From an uncultured Oscillospiraceae bacterium (GTDB lineage: Bacteria > Bacillota > Clostridia > Oscillospirales > Oscillospiraceae): DNA of 8,932 bases. The first letter of the stretch is position 1; every line of letters begins with the position of its first letter. The stretch covers positions 1-8,932 of the forward strand of contig CAJTUD010000086.1 of assembly GCA_910579725.1 (NCBI GenBank), read 5' to 3'. Of this stretch, positions 1 through 5,783 are shown piece by piece. Below the pieces are notes generated by a model. The model searched no databases. It saw only the letters and a list, made by a program, of their open reading frames with translations, and was not told the DNA's origin. Both the position numbers and the translations under genes were made by a program.

Positions 1-444
1 GGAGCCGGCCACGGCGATGGTGAACTTATCGCCGAACTCCTTGCGCACGAACTTCACAAGCTCGGTGGCGTAGTGCAGATCGCCGCCGGTGCCGGTCCAG
101 CCGAAAGGCAGATCGCCGCGGAGGGCCAGCATGTGGTTGATGCCGTGAGAGAGGTAGTTCTCCAGCTGCTCCTTGATACCCTCGCGGGTGTTGCCGATGC
201 AGGTGAAGTGGGTGACGGGAGTGCATTTGCCATCCTTCTGAATCTTGTCCAGAACTTCCAGATTCTTGCCCACGTTGGTGCCGCCGGCACCATAGGTGCA
301 GGAGATGTAATCAGGGTTCAGGGTGTACAGCTGCTCCAGCACGCCGCCCTCGCCGCACAGCTTTTCCATGCCCACGTCGGTCTTGGGGGGGAACACTTCA
401 AAGGAAAATGCTGATCTCTCTTCAAAAATGTCGGCTACGCTCAT
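1..444 (-). CDS. metF: Methylenetetrahydrofolate reductase, N-terminal half (runs off the left edge)
   Basis: Reduces 5,10-methylene-THF to 5-methyl-THF in the cytoplasm, for methionine synthesis or, in acetogenic metabolism, the methyl branch of the Wood-Ljungdahl pathway. Only 148 codons lie in the window, about half of a typical bacterial MetF of roughly 290 residues. Family signatures are visible: SFEVFPPKT near residues 14-22 (the N-terminal strand with the catalytic-type Glu), a TYGAGG segment in the mid-50s, and LALRGD near residue 110. The ATG at 444 is chosen because GGAGGA (454-459, read on the minus strand) sits 9 nt upstream. It is the fourth gene of a leftward series after three small genes, two of them metal-related; the 206-nt gap before it could hold a separate promoter, but I find no convincing one. 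The identity is firm. The acetogenic role is inferred from the neighbours. Confidence 0.93.
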   Translation of the reverse strand, partial: MSVADIFEERSAFSFEVFPPKTDVGMEKLCGEGGVLEQLYTLNPDYISCTYGAGGTNVGKNLEVLDKIQKDGKCTPVTHFTCIGNTREGIKEQLENYLSHGINHMLALRGDLPFGWTGTGGDLHYATELVKFVRKEFGDKFTIAVAGS

Positions 445-650
445 GATGAATAGTCCTCCATGTGTAAAATATATTTTTCAGCGGCTCCGCCGCATGGGGC
501 GCTAAATTATGGATCCACCTTCTGAATCCTCTTCCGAATCTGGTCTTGTTTTGTGATTTCAGCAAGAACGGCTTCCTTGGGGTTCCTGCTTTCCTGTCGC
601 AGCTGAAAGCTGTTTTGCACAAGCAGGCCGGGGCCTTCGCGCCGCTGTTA
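445..650 (-). other. Gap upstream of metF with small hairpins and a weak 37-codon frame
   Basis: This 206-nt stretch separates metF from the 73-residue gene. On the minus strand it holds two short perfect hairpins. One is CAGCT-TTC-AGCTG (600-612). The other is GCGGC-GGA-GCCGC (481-493), about 20 nt ahead of the metF ribosome site and followed by an AT-rich run. A GTG-initiated frame of 37 codons (620 to 507) is open, but it has no good ribosome site and resembles nothing I recognise. I see no SAM, THF or T-box leader architecture. It is probably a metF leader or an eroded coding remnant. Confidence 0.3.
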
Positions 651-872
651 TCAGAGCGGCGTAAAGCTGTACCGCTTCAGCAGGCCGGCGGTGTTGGTGT
701 GGTAGACCACCGCGCCGTCGGAAAGGTCTTCCCGCTCGATCTCCGCCCGGGGCTCCAGGGCGCGGATGTAGGCGTCCGTATCCTCCACGGACACCTCCTG
801 AAAATCCACGTCCCGCATCTGGTTGTTACTGCACTGATTGAAAATCTCGCAGCAGAGCTCGTACTCTCTCAT
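651..872 (-). CDS. Unrecognised 73-residue protein in the nickel/metF gene series
   Basis: I do not recognise this family with certainty. It is a small acidic soluble protein with no signal peptide or membrane segment. Its N-terminus has three cysteines (C7, C8, C14) followed by NNQMRDV, then an acidic middle and a C-terminal LKRYSFTPL. The ATG at 872 is supported by GGAG (883-886), 10 nt upstream, which lies just before and abuts the stop codon of the preceding cooT-like gene. Only 7 nt separate the two genes, so they are almost certainly cotranscribed and probably translationally coupled. The frame ends in tandem stops, TGA then TAA. The position between a CooT-like protein and metF suggests a role in metal handling or one-carbon metabolism. 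The cysteine cluster could be metal-binding, but that is inference only. Confidence 0.72.
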   Translation of the reverse strand: MREYELCCEIFNQCSNNQMRDVDFQEVSVEDTDAYIRALEPRAEIEREDLSDGAVVYHTNTAGLLKRYSFTPL

Positions 873-879
873 AACTGCT

Positions 880-1068
880 TCACTCCGCCGCCACGATGAC
901 GCTGCCCGCCGTCAGATCCGCACTGACCAGACGGCCGGTGACGGTCATCCTCTCCCCCATCACGTCCTCAAAGATCAGCTTGTCTCCATCCACGTTGATG
1001 CTGGCCACAAACTTGCAGAGGATGTTGTCTTCCTGCTTCTCATTTCTATAAACTGTGGAAAGGCACAT
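880..1068 (-). CDS. cooT: CooT-like nickel-binding protein
   Basis: A 62-residue cytoplasmic protein resembling the CooT family. The characterised Rhodospirillum rubrum member binds nickel and helps supply it to carbon monoxide dehydrogenase. Visible family features are the N-terminal MCLSTVY, with Cys2 (the nickel-ligand position in CooT), a VDGD turn near residues 27-30, the V-MGE turn, and a closing GRLVSADLTAGSVIV strand pair, all compatible with a small beta-barrel. The ATG at 1068 is preferred over the in-frame GTG at 1077. It places the conserved Cys at position 2 and gives AAGGAG (1077-1082) an 8-nt spacing, whereas the GTG overlaps that ribosome site. It follows the His-rich gene by 31 nt and precedes the next gene by 7 nt. 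Homologues also occur in genomes without obvious CODH, so nickel delivery to CODH here is inferred. Confidence 0.82.
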   Translation of the reverse strand: MCLSTVYRNEKQEDNILCKFVASINVDGDKLIFEDVMGERMTVTGRLVSADLTAGSVIVAAE

Positions 1069-1099
1069 GGGAATCACTCCTTGTCATTCAGAATAAGCT

Positions 1100-1420
1100 T
1101 TACTTTTTCAGCTCCTCCAGCGCGGCGGAGAGGTATCCGTTGGCCTGGTCGAACGACTCCACCGCGTGAAGCAGCTGGTGACGGACCTCCCCGTCGAACT
1201 GCTCCGCCATATCGCCCAGCTCCTTGGCATGGTGGATGTTGTGCTCCAGCATGTAGCGCAGCACCGCCATCGTCTGCTCTCCGCCGTGGGCGTGGTGATG
1301 CTCCCCCTGATGGGTATGCTGGTGGGTATGGGTGAAGGTCTGCCCGTTTTCATCGGTGTGGGCGTGCTCATGGACGTGCTCGCCGTGGGCGTGGGAATGG
1401 TCGTGATCAAAATGTCCCAT
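1100..1420 (-). CDS. Histidine-rich metal-binding protein (CooJ-like in composition)
   Basis: A 106-residue protein with two parts. Residues 1-45 are a metal-binding tail with 17 histidines, mostly in alternating H-x-H patterns (DHDHSHAH, THTHQHTH) plus an HHH. Residues about 50-106 look helical, with a conserved-looking MLEHNIHHAKEL segment (H60, H63, H64) and further histidines at 81 and 85. The likely role is storing, buffering or donating Ni(II), or possibly Zn(II) or Co(II), in the cytoplasm; no signal peptide or membrane segment is present. The ATG at 1420 follows GGAGGA by 10 nt, and upstream in-frame ATGs lack such a site. It is the first gene after a sigma-A-type promoter and is followed by the cooT-like gene. 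R. rubrum CooJ is also His-rich and neighbours CooT, but its His tract is C-terminal, so this is probably an analogue rather than an orthologue. Confidence 0.8.
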   Translation of the reverse strand: MGHFDHDHSHAHGEHVHEHAHTDENGQTFTHTHQHTHQGEHHHAHGGEQTMAVLRYMLEHNIHHAKELGDMAEQFDGEVRHQLLHAVESFDQANGYLSAALEELKK

Positions 1421-1468
1421 GATTGAGTCTTCCTCCATCGTCATATTGACACAATTTTAACTAAATAC

Positions 1469-1497
1469 ACTATACCCCAAATTCTTTCCGTTTGCAA
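1469..1497 (-). promoter_or_regulatory. Promoter of the His-rich/cooT/metF unit
   Basis: On the minus strand, TTGCAA (1492-1497) and TATAGT (1469-1474) are separated by exactly 17 bp, a good sigma-A match. The predicted start near 1462 gives a leader of about 40 nt before the ATG at 1420. Confidence 0.72.
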
Positions 1498-1513
1498 GGA
1501 GTAGAAGCGGAAT

Positions 1514-1547
1514 ATTTCACGAAAAATTTTTGTGACTTTTGTGAAAT
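1514..1547. promoter_or_regulatory. Candidate shared operator between divergent promoters
   Basis: An AT-rich block between the two divergent promoters. ATTTCAC (1514-1520) is mirrored by GTGAAAT (1541-1547). Nested inside is TCAC-G-AAAAATTTTT-GTGA (1517-1535), a near-perfect palindrome. TTTTGTGA is also directly repeated at 1528-1535 and 1537-1544. The block lies about 17 bp from the minus-strand -35 and 34 bp from the plus-strand -35, a sensible place for a regulator of both units. The GTGA half-sites are everted relative to the classical CRP site, and I cannot assign a regulator. Confidence 0.4.
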
Positions 1548-1580
1548 CAGACAGTTTGCAAAAAGCCGCTCGAAAAATGC

Positions 1581-1609
1581 TGGACATTTTCCCAGCGCAG
1601 TGGTATAAT
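1581..1609 (+). promoter_or_regulatory. Promoter of cstA
   Basis: TGGACA (1581-1586) and a perfect TATAAT (1604-1609) are separated by 17 bp. Transcription would start near 1616, giving a leader of about 78 nt before the cstA GTG. Confidence 0.8.
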
Positions 1610-1621
1610 AGCGCCAAACTG

Positions 1622-1670
1622 ACCGGTATTTTTGTGTGCTTATCCGTCATTAGCACCAAAATCCACCGGT
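1622..1670 (+). promoter_or_regulatory. Imperfect hairpin in the cstA leader
   Basis: ACCGGT (1622-1627) can pair with ACCGGT (1665-1670), ATTTT (1628-1632) with AAAAT (1658-1662), and GTGC (1636-1639) with GCAC (1653-1656). This leaves small bulges and a loop of about 13 nt. It forms entirely within the predicted transcript, just upstream of the cstA ribosome site. It has no U-tract, so it is not an obvious terminator. It may affect mRNA stability or translation. Confidence 0.45.
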
Positions 1671-1696
1671 TATTTGTGTGAGGAGGTATTTTTGTG
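1625..1696 (+). repeat. Three direct repeats of GGTATTTTTGTG in the cstA leader
   Basis: GGTATTTTTGTG occurs exactly at 1625-1636 and 1685-1696, with a variant GGTTATTTGTG at 1668-1678. The first two copies are extended by a shared ACC before and TG after. The last copy runs from the ribosome site into the GTG start codon, so a ligand recognising the repeat could control translation or transcription of cstA. Confidence 0.5.
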
Positions 1697-3214
1697 ATCA
1701 GTTTCATCATCTGTCTCGCGCTTCTCGTCGGAGGATACTTCACCTACGGCAAGGTCGTGGAAAACACCTTCGCTCCCGATGACCGCGAGACCCCCGCCGT
1801 CAAGATCAACGACGGCGTGGACTACGTGGTGCTTCCCCAGTGGAAGCTGTTTCTGGTGCAGCTGCTGAACATCGCAGGCCTGGGCCCCATTTTCGGCGCG
1901 CTTCAGGGCGCTTTGTGGGGACCCATCGTATTCTTGTGGATCACCTTCGGCACTCTTCTGGCCGGCGGCGTCCACGACTTCTTCTCCGGCATGATGAGCG
2001 AGCGCAACAACGGCGAGTCCATCTCCGAGATTGCCGGCATCTATCTGGGCGGCGCCATGAAGAACGTCATGCGCGTGTTCAGCGTGGTGCTGCTGGTGAT
2101 GGTGGGCACCGTGTTCGCCGTGGGTCCTGCCGGACTGATCGTCACGCTGTTCCAGCAGAACGGCGTGGAGGGAATTCTGGCCACCACTCTGTTCTGGCTC
2201 ATCGTCATCCTGATCTACTACTTTATCGCCACGTTCCTCTCCATTGACAAGATCATCGGTAAGGTGTACCCCATCTTCGGTATCTGCCTGATTGTCATGG
2301 CGGTAGGCGTTGCCATCGGCATTTTCGTCAATCCCGACTACACCATCCCTGAGATCTGGAGCAACTTCCGCAGCATGCATCCCGCCAGCACCCCCATCTG
2401 GTCGTTCATGTTCATCACTGTGGCCTGCGGCGCCATCTCCGGTTTCCACGCCACTCAGTCTCCCTTGATGGCCCGCTGCATGAAGAGCGAGCGCCAGGGT
2501 CATTTTGTGTTCTACGGCGCCATGGTCTGCGAGGGTGTCATCGCCCTGATCTGGGCCGCCGCCGGCTGTTCCCTCTATGAAGTCACCGGCGGGCTGAATA
2601 CCGGCCTTCAGGCGGTGCTTGCCAACGGCCAGTCTGCCGCCATCTATGACGTGTGCGCCAAGACCATGGGCGGCATCGGCATCGCGCTGGCCATGCTGGG
2701 CGTCATCGCCTGCCCCATCACCTCCGGTGATACCGCCTTCCGCTCCGCCCGTCTGGTACTGGCCGACTGGCTGAAGCTGGATCAGGGCAGCTACAGAAAC
2801 CGTCTGATCCTCTGCATCCCCGTACTGGGCGTGGGCGCTTTCCTGGGCATCGGCAATTGCCTGAAGTTTATCGACTATACCGTCATCTGGCGTTATTTCA
2901 GCTGGACCAACCAGACTCTGGCCATGATCGTGCTGTGGGCTGCGTCCATGTATCTGTTCTACGACAAGAAGAACTATTGGATCACCGCCGTTCCCGCCAC
3001 CTTCATGAGCGCCGTATCTGCTACATACTTTGTCCTGGCCCCCGAGTGCCTGGGCAAGCTGGTGAACACCTACGCCGACGGCAAGCTGGTTTCCTATAAC
3101 ACCTTGGTGGCCTATCCCATCGGCATCGCGGTGGCCGCGCTGTTCCTTGGAATCTTCCTCTTCTCCATCAAGAAGCGGAACGTCAGCCCCCGGTATGATA
3201 CCCTGAAGAAGTAA
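1694..3214 (+). CDS. cstA: Carbon-starvation CstA-family transporter (short form)
   Basis: A polytopic inner-membrane transporter of 506 residues. Characterised CstA and BtsT proteins of E. coli (about 700 residues) import pyruvate, and CstA is also linked to peptide uptake. This is the shorter form common in Firmicutes. The N-terminus is a membrane helix (residues 1-17), followed by the family's conserved block: DGVDYVVLPQW, NIAGLGPIFGALQG, and FGTLLAGGVHDFFSGMMSERNNGES around residues 85-110. About a dozen further hydrophobic segments follow, with conserved SGFHATQSPLMARC and CPITSGDTAFRSAR stretches. The C-terminus, KKRNVSPRYD, is basic. The GTG at 1694 is chosen because GGAGG (1682-1686) is 7 nt upstream. 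It has its own promoter and structured leader and diverges from the nickel/metF unit. The substrate is inferred from family only; pyruvate uptake would suit an acetogenic or fermentative lifestyle. Confidence 0.92.
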   Translation: MISFIICLALLVGGYFTYGKVVENTFAPDDRETPAVKINDGVDYVVLPQWKLFLVQLLNIAGLGPIFGALQGALWGPIVFLWITFGTLLAGGVHDFFSGMMSERNNGESISEIAGIYLGGAMKNVMRVFSVVLLVMVGTVFAVGPAGLIVTLFQQNGVEGILATTLFWLIVILIYYFIATFLSIDKIIGKVYPIFGICLIVMAVGVAIGIFVNPDYTIPEIWSNFRSMHPASTPIWSFMFITVACGAISGFHATQSPLMARCMKSERQGHFVFYGAMVCEGVIALIWAAAGCSLYEVTGGLNTGLQAVLANGQSAAIYDVCAKTMGGIGIALAMLGVIACPITSGDTAFRSARLVLADWLKLDQGSYRNRLILCIPVLGVGAFLGIGNCLKFIDYTVIWRYFSWTNQTLAMIVLWAASMYLFYDKKNYWITAVPATFMSAVSATYFVLAPECLGKLVNTYADGKLVSYNTLVAYPIGIAVAALFLGIFLFSIKKRNVSPRYDTLKK

Positions 3215-3239
3215 CCTTCATTCCCAACAGCCAGAATGG

Positions 3240-3270
3240 GGCGGAGGGGCCGGAATACCGCCCCTCCGCC
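3240..3270 (+). terminator. Terminator-like hairpin after cstA
   Basis: A perfect 11-bp GC-rich stem, GGCGGAGGGGC (3240-3250) against GCCCCTCCGCC (3260-3270), with a 9-nt loop, starts 26 nt after the cstA stop. The following GCCGTTTATT is only a weak U-tract. Termination may therefore be partial, with some readthrough into the next gene, whose ribosome site begins 11 nt later. Confidence 0.6.
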
Positions 3271-3292
3271 GCCGTTTATTCAGGAGGCGTCC

Positions 3293-4294
3293 ATGATCTT
3301 CAAACCGAGACAATTGAGCCTGACCGGCCTGGACAGCGACACCCTGGCCGCAGACAAAAAATCCTGCAAGCGCTTCGGCCCCTGCGGTGTGGGCAGGCAG
3401 GCCCTGTACCTCAACAGCTTCTATATTGACCGGTGCTTCTATGTCGCCCTCTCCTCCGTCCGCCGGATTTTCAAGCGGGTGGCCATGAGCAAGGGTGGAT
3501 TCACCGGCAAGGGCATGTTCGCCTCCATTCCCTATCTGGTGGTGGAATACGACGGCGGCAAGCAGAAGCAATGCAATTTCAAACGAGAGGACGACGTGGA
3601 CCGCCTGCTGGAGTATTTTGCCCAAGTCTGCCCGGAGGTTCCCCGGCTCAGCGAGGAGGGTGAGCGCCGTCTGGCAGAAAAAGCGGCCAGAGAAGCCCGG
3701 CGCTACCTGAAGGAGCTGACTCCGCAGGCACAGAAATCCTGGGACGAGCTGGAGCGGGCCAAAGCAAAGCTGGCAGAGGACCCTGCCCGTTCCAACCGTC
3801 TGGCCCGGGCCGCCCGGGCCAAGCGCAACAGCGACCGGTCCAACCCTGCTTACAAGTGGGTTGCCCTGACCATTGTGATTCTGGGAGCGGCGGCGCTGGC
3901 ATACGGCGTGTGGTCCTGGCTGCAAAAGAACAGCACAGGGGTTTATTTTCTTCTCTTCGGACTGGCAGCCATCTTTTTCTTCTCCGGCGCCAATGTGCTG
4001 CCCACAGCCCGGAACAACAAAAAAGCTGTAGCCCGGGAGTGGGAGGAAGCCAAATCCGCCATGAAGGAGCTGGCAGGCGGAAAATTTCCGGTTCCTGGCC
4101 ATTACGCACATCCCATAGTCCTGGAGCGAATGATCCGTATCCTCCGGGAGGGCCGGGCGCAGACCTCCGGCGAGGCCCTGGAAGTTCTCAAGAAGGACCT
4201 GAAGGCCCTCAACTCCTCCGTCCAGGTGGAGCAGGAGGAATACGACGAGGTAGTCTGCATCAAGCCCATGTTTCTGCTTCAGGATTACCAGTAA
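3293..4294 (+). CDS. Two-TM membrane protein of unknown function, possible PH-like N-terminal domain
   Basis: A 333-residue protein that I do not recognise at family level. Residues about 36-115 alternate short strands and end in a helix (LYLNSFYID, VALSSVRRIFKR, YLVVEYDGGKQK, REDDVDRLLEYF), a layout resembling bacterial PH-like domains. Residues about 118-175 are charged and helical, probably coiled coil. Two close membrane segments follow (about 188-210 and 215-236), then a cytoplasmic tail rich in charged residues. A Cys-rich start (C25, C31) precedes the PH-like part. The ATG at 3293 is chosen over upstream in-frame starts because AGGAGG (3282-3287) is 5 nt away and the upstream extension would be encoded by the cstA terminator hairpin. 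It could be read through from cstA, but no functional link is evident. Confidence 0.75.
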   Translation: MIFKPRQLSLTGLDSDTLAADKKSCKRFGPCGVGRQALYLNSFYIDRCFYVALSSVRRIFKRVAMSKGGFTGKGMFASIPYLVVEYDGGKQKQCNFKREDDVDRLLEYFAQVCPEVPRLSEEGERRLAEKAAREARRYLKELTPQAQKSWDELERAKAKLAEDPARSNRLARAARAKRNSDRSNPAYKWVALTIVILGAAALAYGVWSWLQKNSTGVYFLLFGLAAIFFFSGANVLPTARNNKKAVAREWEEAKSAMKELAGGKFPVPGHYAHPIVLERMIRILREGRAQTSGEALEVLKKDLKALNSSVQVEQEEYDEVVCIKPMFLLQDYQ

Positions 4295-4454
4295 AATTTT
4301 TTGCTTTATATGAAAAATCACTGCATATGGCAGCTCATGCGGACATGCGCAGTCACCCCTCTTTACAGGCAATTCTCCGCAGGAAACCAGCCGTACAGAA
4401 ATCCGCAGGATATCCCCAGCTCCGGGATATCCTGCGGATTTTCTATGGTTTGGG
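4295..4454. other. Intergenic stretch between convergent genes
   Basis: After an A/T-rich start there is no supported gene. The main content is the 18-bp hairpin described separately. TCCGCAGGA occurs at 4376-4384 and again as part of the hairpin at 4402-4410, so the right arm of the hairpin could pair with either copy. Confidence 0.5.
4399..4441. terminator. Long hairpin between convergent units, probable bidirectional terminator
   Basis: Bases 4399-4416 and 4424-4441 form an 18-bp perfect stem (core ATCCGCAGGATATCCC) with a 7-nt loop, CAGCTCC. It is followed by TTTTC on the plus strand and by TTTC on the minus strand. It lies 104 nt after the plus-strand membrane-protein gene. On the minus strand it begins 14 nt after the stop of the small candidate gene that follows the ytvI-like gene. 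Confidence 0.65.
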
Positions 4455-4658
4455 CTATGTTTTGCACCGCCGCAGATGGAGCAAGAAGACGCCGGAAAGC
4501 CCCTCTGGAAGCGCAATCCAGTCTCCGGCGGCATCTTCTTTCCCATTCTTCCCTGCTGCAATACGGTTTGCATGAATACCTTTCCTGAACAGCATTTTGA
4601 AACTGACTCCGGCAGGTGCCGTAATGATCATTTTCTGAATCGCTTCCACTACTTCCAT
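4455..4658 (-). CDS. Candidate small protein overlapping the end of the ytvI-like gene
   Basis: A 67-codon frame, MEVVEAIQKMIITAP at its start and HLRRCKT at its end, with no family that I recognise. Support is contextual. Its ATG at 4658 overlaps the last codons and stop (4649-4651) of the upstream gene in another frame, a common arrangement for translational coupling. GGAG lies 10 nt before the ATG, and the strong hairpin begins 14 nt after its TAG. The sequence is amphipathic at the N-terminus, then basic (FRKGIHANRIAAGKNGKED), and contains no clear membrane segment. Against it: there is no recognisable domain, and at this length an open frame by chance is plausible in GC-rich DNA. Confidence 0.35.
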   Translation of the reverse strand: MEVVEAIQKMIITAPAGVSFKMLFRKGIHANRIAAGKNGKEDAAGDWIALPEGLSGVFLLHLRRCKT

Positions 4659-5713
4659 AAACGGATCACTCCCGCGTCCTGGAACTGCTTGAGCAGCAGC
4701 AGAACAATGGGCAGCAGAATCATCCCGCCCACTCCCATGAACCGGAACCCCACATACATGGCCAGCAGCGCGGTAATCGGCGGCAGGTCCGCCTGTCCCG
4801 CCAGCAGCCGGGGTTCCAGCAGCGTGTGGACAATCAGTCCCACGGCGTACAATACCAGCAAAGACAATCCCCGCTCTGTGCTCCCCATCAGAAAGCAGCC
4901 CAGCGCCCAGGGAAACAGCACCGTCCCCGTTCCCAGCACCGGCAGCGCGTCTACCAGAGCGGTAAAGACCGCCGCCAGCAGGGCATAATCCAGCCTCATC
5001 CACACAAACCCCGCCAGCAGAATACCGAACGTGGCCAGAATCAGCAGCAGCTCCGCTCTCAGCCATTTGAGAATGGTGGAACGGAAACAGTGGGCCGCTT
5101 CCCGGCACCTCCCCTGCCACGCCGGAGGCAGCTGCCGCTTGAGAAAGGCCAGAATAGACGGATAGCTCAGGCTGGTAAAATACACCGCCAGTACCGTCGT
5201 CACCAGAAACAGTCCCGCATCCGGCAGGGCGGAGAGCAGCGAGGACGCCGCACCCATCAGACGCGTTCCCGCCGCACCCGCCAGACCGGGCCCTTCCTCC
5301 ATCAGCTGTCCCGCCAGCAGATCCAGGGCGGAACGCAGAAAAGCCGGGCTGGAGGCATACCAGCGCTCAATCTGATCCAGCATCCCGTTCCACACCGCTG
5401 GGAATCTCTCCATCAGCTCCGGCAGACGGTCGGACCATTGCCGCAGCTCCACCGTCAGCCGCGCCAGCACCATCACTACGCCGCCCCCCGCCACCACCAG
5501 AAGCAGCGTCGTCACCAGACCGGCGGCGAAAGCCCGCCGCACCTTCATCCGCCGCCGCAGTTTCTGTACCGACGGCTCCACCATGGCGCTCAGGGCCAGA
5601 GCCAGCAGAAACGGCAGCAGCGGCGCCAACAGCCATTTGAAAAAGATCACCGCGCCGCCCAGCCAGAGCAGAGCAGTGATTGTCTTTTGTAAAAAGACAC
5701 TTAATTGTGACAT
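4649..5713 (-). CDS. ytvI: AI-2E/YtvI-type integral membrane permease
   Basis: A 354-residue polytopic membrane protein of the AI-2E transporter (PerM-like) superfamily, most like the sporulation integral membrane protein YtvI. Typical topology is visible: paired N-terminal helices (about 8-45), a basic linker KLRRRMKVRR, a third helix (about 60-82), an amphipathic segment (LRQWSDRLPELMERFP), then a C-terminal helix bundle from about 150. This bundle includes the family hallmark DALPVLGTGTVLFPW (around 256-270) and a later LADLPPI-like loop with GVGGMILLPI. The exact transported substrate is unknown, and YtvI is linked to sporulation only by expression. The ATG at 5713 begins the conserved region; the nearest purine-rich site (AGAGG) is rather far, about 14 nt, and upstream in-frame starts lack support. 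It diverges from the thrR-like gene. Confidence 0.82.
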   Translation of the reverse strand: MSQLSVFLQKTITALLWLGGAVIFFKWLLAPLLPFLLALALSAMVEPSVQKLRRRMKVRRAFAAGLVTTLLLVVAGGGVVMVLARLTVELRQWSDRLPELMERFPAVWNGMLDQIERWYASSPAFLRSALDLLAGQLMEEGPGLAGAAGTRLMGAASSLLSALPDAGLFLVTTVLAVYFTSLSYPSILAFLKRQLPPAWQGRCREAAHCFRSTILKWLRAELLLILATFGILLAGFVWMRLDYALLAAVFTALVDALPVLGTGTVLFPWALGCFLMGSTERGLSLLVLYAVGLIVHTLLEPRLLAGQADLPPITALLAMYVGFRFMGVGGMILLPIVLLLLKQFQDAGVIRLWK

Positions 5714-5730
5714 ATAGACAATCTGTACCT

Positions 5731-5756
5731 CTTTTCCTCCTGCCAGGCAGGAAAGA
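5731..5756 (-). promoter_or_regulatory. Hairpin covering the purine-rich leader of the ytvI-like gene
   Basis: On the minus strand, TTTCCTGCC is followed by GGCAGGAGGAAA. The arms pair as TTTCC with GGAAA and TGC with GCA around a small bulge, burying the strongest ribosome-binding sequence (AGGAGG). That AGGAGG lies too far from the ATG at 5713 for normal initiation, leaving a weaker AGAGG as the usable site. The function is uncertain. Confidence 0.3.
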
Positions 5757-5783
5757 TTGTGGATTTTTCCATCAGATTCCGGG

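Noticed and set aside
445..650. SAM, THF or T-box type leader upstream of metF
   Set aside because: I could not find the conserved cores or multi-helix layout of these elements; only two small hairpins are present.
1302..1416. Short alternating repeats in the His-rich gene as a DNA tandem repeat or CRISPR-like array
   Set aside because: The periodicity is that of CAC/CAT histidine codons in H-x-H patterns. There are no constant repeat units with spacers.
1446..1474. TTGACA (1446-1451) on the plus strand as a -35 for cstA
   Set aside because: The hexamer 17 bp downstream is ACTATA, a poor -10 that overlaps the minus-strand -10. A much better cstA promoter lies at 1581-1609.
3218..4573. Long minus-strand frame opposite the membrane-protein gene, and the frame at 1670-2503 opposite cstA
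   Set aside because: Both mirror good plus-strand genes and give compositionally odd proteins without recognisable features.
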